A stretch of DNA of 10,479 nt from an uncultured Oxalobacteraceae bacterium (GTDB lineage: Bacteria > Pseudomonadota > Gammaproteobacteria > Burkholderiales > Burkholderiaceae). Where the stretch lies: positions 1 through 10,479 of the forward strand of contig CAMLFK010000175.1 of the NCBI GenBank assembly GCA_946479255.1. Direction: 5' to 3'. A program made the position numbers and the translations under genes. The number at the start of each line of letters is the position of its first letter. Position 1 is the first letter of the stretch. Below, in pieces: positions 8,322-10,479 of this stretch. The notes beneath the pieces were generated by a model that ran no database searches, had not been told where the DNA came from, and saw only the letters and a program-made list of their open reading frames with translations.

Positions 8322-9649
8322 GGCGGTTGCTCGGCAATTGACGTCTGATGGGTCCAGCGTGCTTGGGTTGGCGAAAGGAGTGGAAATTCGAGGATGAAGA
8401 CGGTATATGCCTGCTCGCGCGAGACGCAGCGGATGCTGCCTTGCCACGCTTCGACAATCTCCTTGCACAGCGCCAGGCCGATGCCTGCGCCGGAACTGGT
8501 GGGGTAGGAATAGAAACGCTTGAAGATCCGTGACAGTTGCTCTGGGGCGATGCCGCAGCCGGTGTCGATAAATAGCAGGCGCGGGGTGGCACGGCGCCCG
8601 TCCACCACGATCCGGATGCGGCCTTTGCCGGCCCGGTGCACGGCTTTCAGGGCGTTGCGCAGCAGGTTCAGCAGCACCACCACGGACAGTTCGTATTGCC
8701 CGGCGAACCGGAAGTCGCCGCGCACATCCACCTTGACCGAGTCGCGCTGGGCTTGCGAGGCGAATGGGTAGCGCAGGATCACCCCTTCGACCGCGTGCTC
8801 CATGGATACCAGTTCGGTGGCCTCGAGCTTGGCGCTGACCGCCGTGGCCGACAGCAGGAACAGGTCGATCATATGGTTCATATGGCGCACTTCGTACTGG
8901 ATGCGGCCCATGGCTTCGCTCATGGCGGTGCGCTCGGCTTCGCTAGCCTGGTCGGCGCGTGCAAGCCGGCGGGTGAGGCCGCGCACGCTTGCGTCCACGC
9001 TCAAGAGGGGAGTGCGCAGCTCATGCGACACCGTGGCCAGGCCCTGGGCCATGCCGGCCAGCTTTTCCTGGGCCAGCACGCGCCGCCCGACCTTGACGGC
9101 GGACACCACGATGATCGTGAAGAAATACAGCGGCAGCTGTTCCAGCACCTTGGTACTGATCAGGAATACCGGATCGTCGACCAGGGCGAACAGGCCGCAG
9201 GCCAGGGTGGCGCCGGCGAAGAAGGAGCCGAGCGCCCACAGCAGCGGGAAGTGGAACAGCACCGTCAAGCCGATCAGCAGCGACTGCGCCCACACCGGCG
9301 CGCCGTGGTTCATCAGGTACATGAAGGTGAAGAAAAAGGGCAGCACGTAGCTCACGGCCGAGAACAGGTAGACCGCGCGCGTGCGCGGACTCATGAAGCG
9401 GTGCGCCCACAGCGCCGGCAGGCACATGGCCACGCCCAAGAGGCGCAGGCCGAGATGTTCGAATTCCTGGGGAAACCAGTAGGTCCAGACAAAATAGTAA
9501 GCGGGCATGCCGAGGCAGCCGACCCATGCGAGCAGGATGAAGCGCCAGGTGGCGTGGTCGTGCCGGCGTTCGTGACGCAGCAGCCAGTTCAGCATGGCTT
9601 GACGCAGGGGCTGGGCGAATGCGTGGAGATGGCTTGCAGCTTTGCCCAT
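8288..9649 (-). CDS. jqsS: CqsS/LqsS/JqsS-type membrane sensor histidine kinase
   Basis: A 453-residue inner-membrane kinase expected to sense a hydrophobic alpha-hydroxyketone. About six hydrophobic segments fill residues 35-187, then the phosphoacceptor box SHELRTPL (208-215, His209), N box NLLRNALKA (328-336), G1 DTGCGIAPE (362-370), F box IFKRFYS (375-381) and G2 GAGIGLALCK (387-396). The membrane part follows Vibrio CqsS closely from memory: WVGCLGMPAYYFVWTYWFPQ (42-61) against GWMGMLGFPAYYFIWEYWFP. There is no receiver domain, unlike hybrid Vibrio CqsS, which fits a two-protein relay with jqsR. In-frame ATGs lie at 9751, 9733, 9649 and 9595, none with a good ribosome binding site. The one at 9649 is chosen because CqsS has a short amino terminus and the two upstream ATGs lie in the regulatory region. 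The start is therefore uncertain. Confidence 0.93.
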   Translation of the reverse strand: MGKAASHLHAFAQPLRQAMLNWLLRHERRHDHATWRFILLAWVGCLGMPAYYFVWTYWFPQEFEHLGLRLLGVAMCLPALWAHRFMSPRTRAVYLFSAVSYVLPFFFTFMYLMNHGAPVWAQSLLIGLTVLFHFPLLWALGSFFAGATLACGLFALVDDPVFLISTKVLEQLPLYFFTIIVVSAVKVGRRVLAQEKLAGMAQGLATVSHELRTPLLSVDASVRGLTRRLARADQASEAERTAMSEAMGRIQYEVRHMNHMIDLFLLSATAVSAKLEATELVSMEHAVEGVILRYPFASQAQRDSVKVDVRGDFRFAGQYELSVVVLLNLLRNALKAVHRAGKGRIRIVVDGRRATPRLLFIDTGCGIAPEQLSRIFKRFYSYPTSSGAGIGLALCKEIVEAWQGSIRCVSREQAYTVFILEFPLLSPTQARWTHQTSIAEQPPCNYPSTIIPA

Positions 9650-9733
9650 GAGCTTGACTATTCTGGTGCGGGCCAGAGGGGACCGTCTCCAGGCTGAGGC
9701 ACTTGTTATATCCGAAACGAAACGAATTTTCAT

Positions 9734-9739
9734 TTTGTA
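9734..9739 (-). promoter_or_regulatory. Possible -10 element of jqsS
   Basis: TACAAA on the minus strand matches TATAAT at 4 of 6 positions and would give a start near 9725-9727, about 76 bases before the ATG at 9649. There is no -35 at the right distance; instead the perfect FNR-type box is centred about 40 bases upstream, as in activator-dependent class II promoters. This is a weak call. Confidence 0.25.
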
Positions 9740-9744
9740 ACTTA

Positions 9745-9758
9745 TTGACATACATCAA
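9745..9758. promoter_or_regulatory. Second FNR/ANR-like box (TTGACATACATCAA)
   Basis: TTGAC-N4-ATCAA matches the FNR consensus TTGAT-N4-ATCAA at 9 of 10 defined positions. It ends one base before the perfect box at 9760-9773. The two centres are 15 bases apart, too close for two FNR dimers to bind side by side easily. The sites may therefore be alternatives, or this copy may be a weaker or decayed one. Confidence 0.5.
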
Positions 9759-9759
9759 C

Positions 9760-9773
9760 TTGATCTAGATCAA
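9760..9773. promoter_or_regulatory. Perfect FNR/ANR-type operator (TTGATCTAGATCAA)
   Basis: A 14-base perfect palindrome equal to the FNR/ANR/DNR consensus TTGAT-N4-ATCAA, placed between the divergent jqsA and jqsS genes. Its centre (9766.5) is about -61.5 to -62.5 from the start predicted for the jqsA promoter and about -40 from that of the possible jqsS promoter. Those are the class I and class II activator positions. The sequence match is direct; binding and direction of effect are inferred. Confidence 0.75.
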
Positions 9774-9793
9774 ACATAACTCATGTTAGCGCA

Positions 9794-9822
9794 TTGACAA
9801 GAAATGCCGGCAGAAAATAAAG
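9794..9822 (+). promoter_or_regulatory. Putative promoter of jqsA
   Basis: A perfect -35 TTGACA (9794-9799) is followed after 17 bases by ATAAAG (9817-9822), or after 18 by TAAAGA, a poor -10. Transcription would begin near 9828-9830, giving a very short leader of about 15 bases that holds little more than the ribosome binding site. A poor -10 with an upstream activator box is consistent with an activated promoter. Confidence 0.45.
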
Positions 9823-9833
9823 ATTTTTTTACC

Positions 9834-9838
9834 AGGAG
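9834..9838 (+). promoter_or_regulatory. Strong ribosome binding site of jqsA
   Basis: AGGAG lies five bases before the ATG at 9844-9846 and fixes the start. It is the best Shine-Dalgarno sequence in the window and contrasts with the weak sites of jqsS and jqsR. Confidence 0.75.
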
Positions 9839-9843
9839 AAATC

Positions 9844-10479
9844 ATGTTTTCTGCATTAAATCAAAACCCTACTCGTCAATCTGCTGAACAAATCATGCCG
9901 TCCTTCCTTACCCGTCGTATGGACGAGCATTACATTACTCGTGTGGAAAAATTGTTGGGCGGTGAGCATCTTCATGTGTGGGCCCCTGCTGCCAAAGACG
10001 CATTAATGTTGGCTGGTAACGATTATCTATGCATTTCGGGCCAGCGGGAACTGCTTAATGCACAGGCACGTTGTCTTGGCGACAGTCCGGCCGGCATGCT
10101 GATGTCCTCCGTGTTCCTGCAAGAGGGCAGCAGCCAGCACCGGCTCGAAGCCAGGCTGGCCGCCTACATGGGTGCGGAGGACGGCGTGCTGGCGCAGTCC
10201 GGCTGGGCCGCCAACGTCGGGCTGCTGCAGACCATCGCCGAACCCGGCGTGCCGGTCTACCTGGACATGCTGGCCCACGCTTCGCTGTGGGAGGGCGTGC
10301 AGTCGGCCCAGGCCAACGGCATCGCTTTCCTGCACAACGATGCCGACCACCTGCGCCGCCAAGTGGCGCGCCACGGCGCTGGCGTGATCGTCGTCGACGC
10401 GCTCTACAGCACGAACGGCAGCATCGCCCCGCTGCACGAGATCGTCGATATTGCCGAACGCAGCGGCAGCATCCTGATC
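9844..10479 (+). CDS. jqsA: CqsA/LqsA/JqsA-type autoinducer synthase, 3' end beyond the window
   Basis: The first 212 residues of a pyridoxal-phosphate alpha-oxoamine synthase of the CqsA branch. These enzymes condense an acyl-CoA with a small amino-acid-derived substrate to make alpha-hydroxyketone signals (CAI-1, LAI-1, JAI-1). The match to V. cholerae CqsA is close from memory: AQSGWAANVGLLQTI (117-131) against SQSGWNANVGLLQTI, and AHASLWEG (144-151) against AHMSLWEG. His145 is the expected cofactor-stacking histidine. VIVVDALYSTNGSIAPL (181-197) is the family motif before the DESHS region, which lies just beyond the window along with the PLP lysine. CqsA is about 390 residues, so roughly half is present. 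The start has a strong AGGAG. The first 60-80 codons are much more AT-rich than the rest (28 of 60 GC in 9901-9960, 44 of 60 in 10201-10260). Divergent jqsS and jqsR support the assignment. Confidence 0.94.
   Translation, partial: MFSALNQNPTRQSAEQIMPSFLTRRMDEHYITRVEKLLGGEHLHVWAPAAKDALMLAGNDYLCISGQRELLNAQARCLGDSPAGMLMSSVFLQEGSSQHRLEARLAAYMGAEDGVLAQSGWAANVGLLQTIAEPGVPVYLDMLAHASLWEGVQSAQANGIAFLHNDADHLRRQVARHGAGVIVVDALYSTNGSIAPLHEIVDIAERSGSILI

Noticed and set aside
8636..9697. Rightward open frame (353 codons) opposite the sensor kinase gene
   Set aside because: The translation is His/Gln/Gly-rich and resembles no protein, while the opposite strand encodes a kinase with every expected box. The frame at 7371-8315 opposite the regulator gene is likewise a shadow.
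9649..9751. Upstream starts of the sensor kinase at 9751 and 9733
   Set aside because: They would add 28-34 residues not seen in recalled CqsS, lie beside or upstream of the predicted jqsS transcription start, and have no good ribosome binding site.

Overview
The window is GC-rich and tightly coded, apart from two AT-rich intergenic stretches. Its gene content points to a betaproteobacterium of the Oxalobacteraceae (Massilia, Duganella or Janthinobacterium type). That placement is an inference from protein resemblance and from a CqsA/CqsS-type signalling locus like the jqs locus described for Janthinobacterium sp. HH01; no rRNA or other taxonomic marker is present.

Left part (1-5721). A PrkA/YeaG-type serine protein kinase gene reads leftward and is cut by the window edge, leaving 511 codons from its start. 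A 621-base AT-rich intergenic region holds a good sigma-70-like promoter for prkA and a weaker rightward one. Reading rightward from it are an adenine deaminase of the adenosine deaminase superfamily and, 20 bases later, an 843-residue YbbP-type FtsX permease with no ATPase gene beside it.

Right part (5752-10479). A quorum-sensing locus of the CqsA/CqsS (Lqs, Jqs) type occupies this part. The synthase gene (jqsA, 212 codons present, cut by the right edge) reads rightward. Divergent from it is a leftward run of jqsS (six-helix membrane sensor kinase), jqsR (response regulator, overlapping jqsS by 34 bases), a GNAT acetyltransferase (start overlaps the jqsR stop by one base) and, after 39 bases, a secreted esterase. 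The esterase converges on the permease gene, with 30 bases between the stops. JqsA should condense an acyl-CoA with a small amino-acid-derived substrate to give an alpha-hydroxyketone signal. JqsS should sense it through its membrane domain and exchange phosphate with JqsR, which has no recognisable DNA-binding domain.

The most notable signal is in the 194 bases between jqsA and jqsS. A perfect FNR/ANR-type palindrome (TTGATCTAGATCAA) lies one base from a second, near-perfect copy (TTGACATACATCAA). The perfect box is close to the -61.5 position of a TTGACA promoter for jqsA and roughly 40 bases upstream of a possible jqsS start. This suggests oxygen or redox control of the quorum-sensing circuit in both directions. 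No mobile elements, CRISPR arrays, tRNA or rRNA genes were seen.
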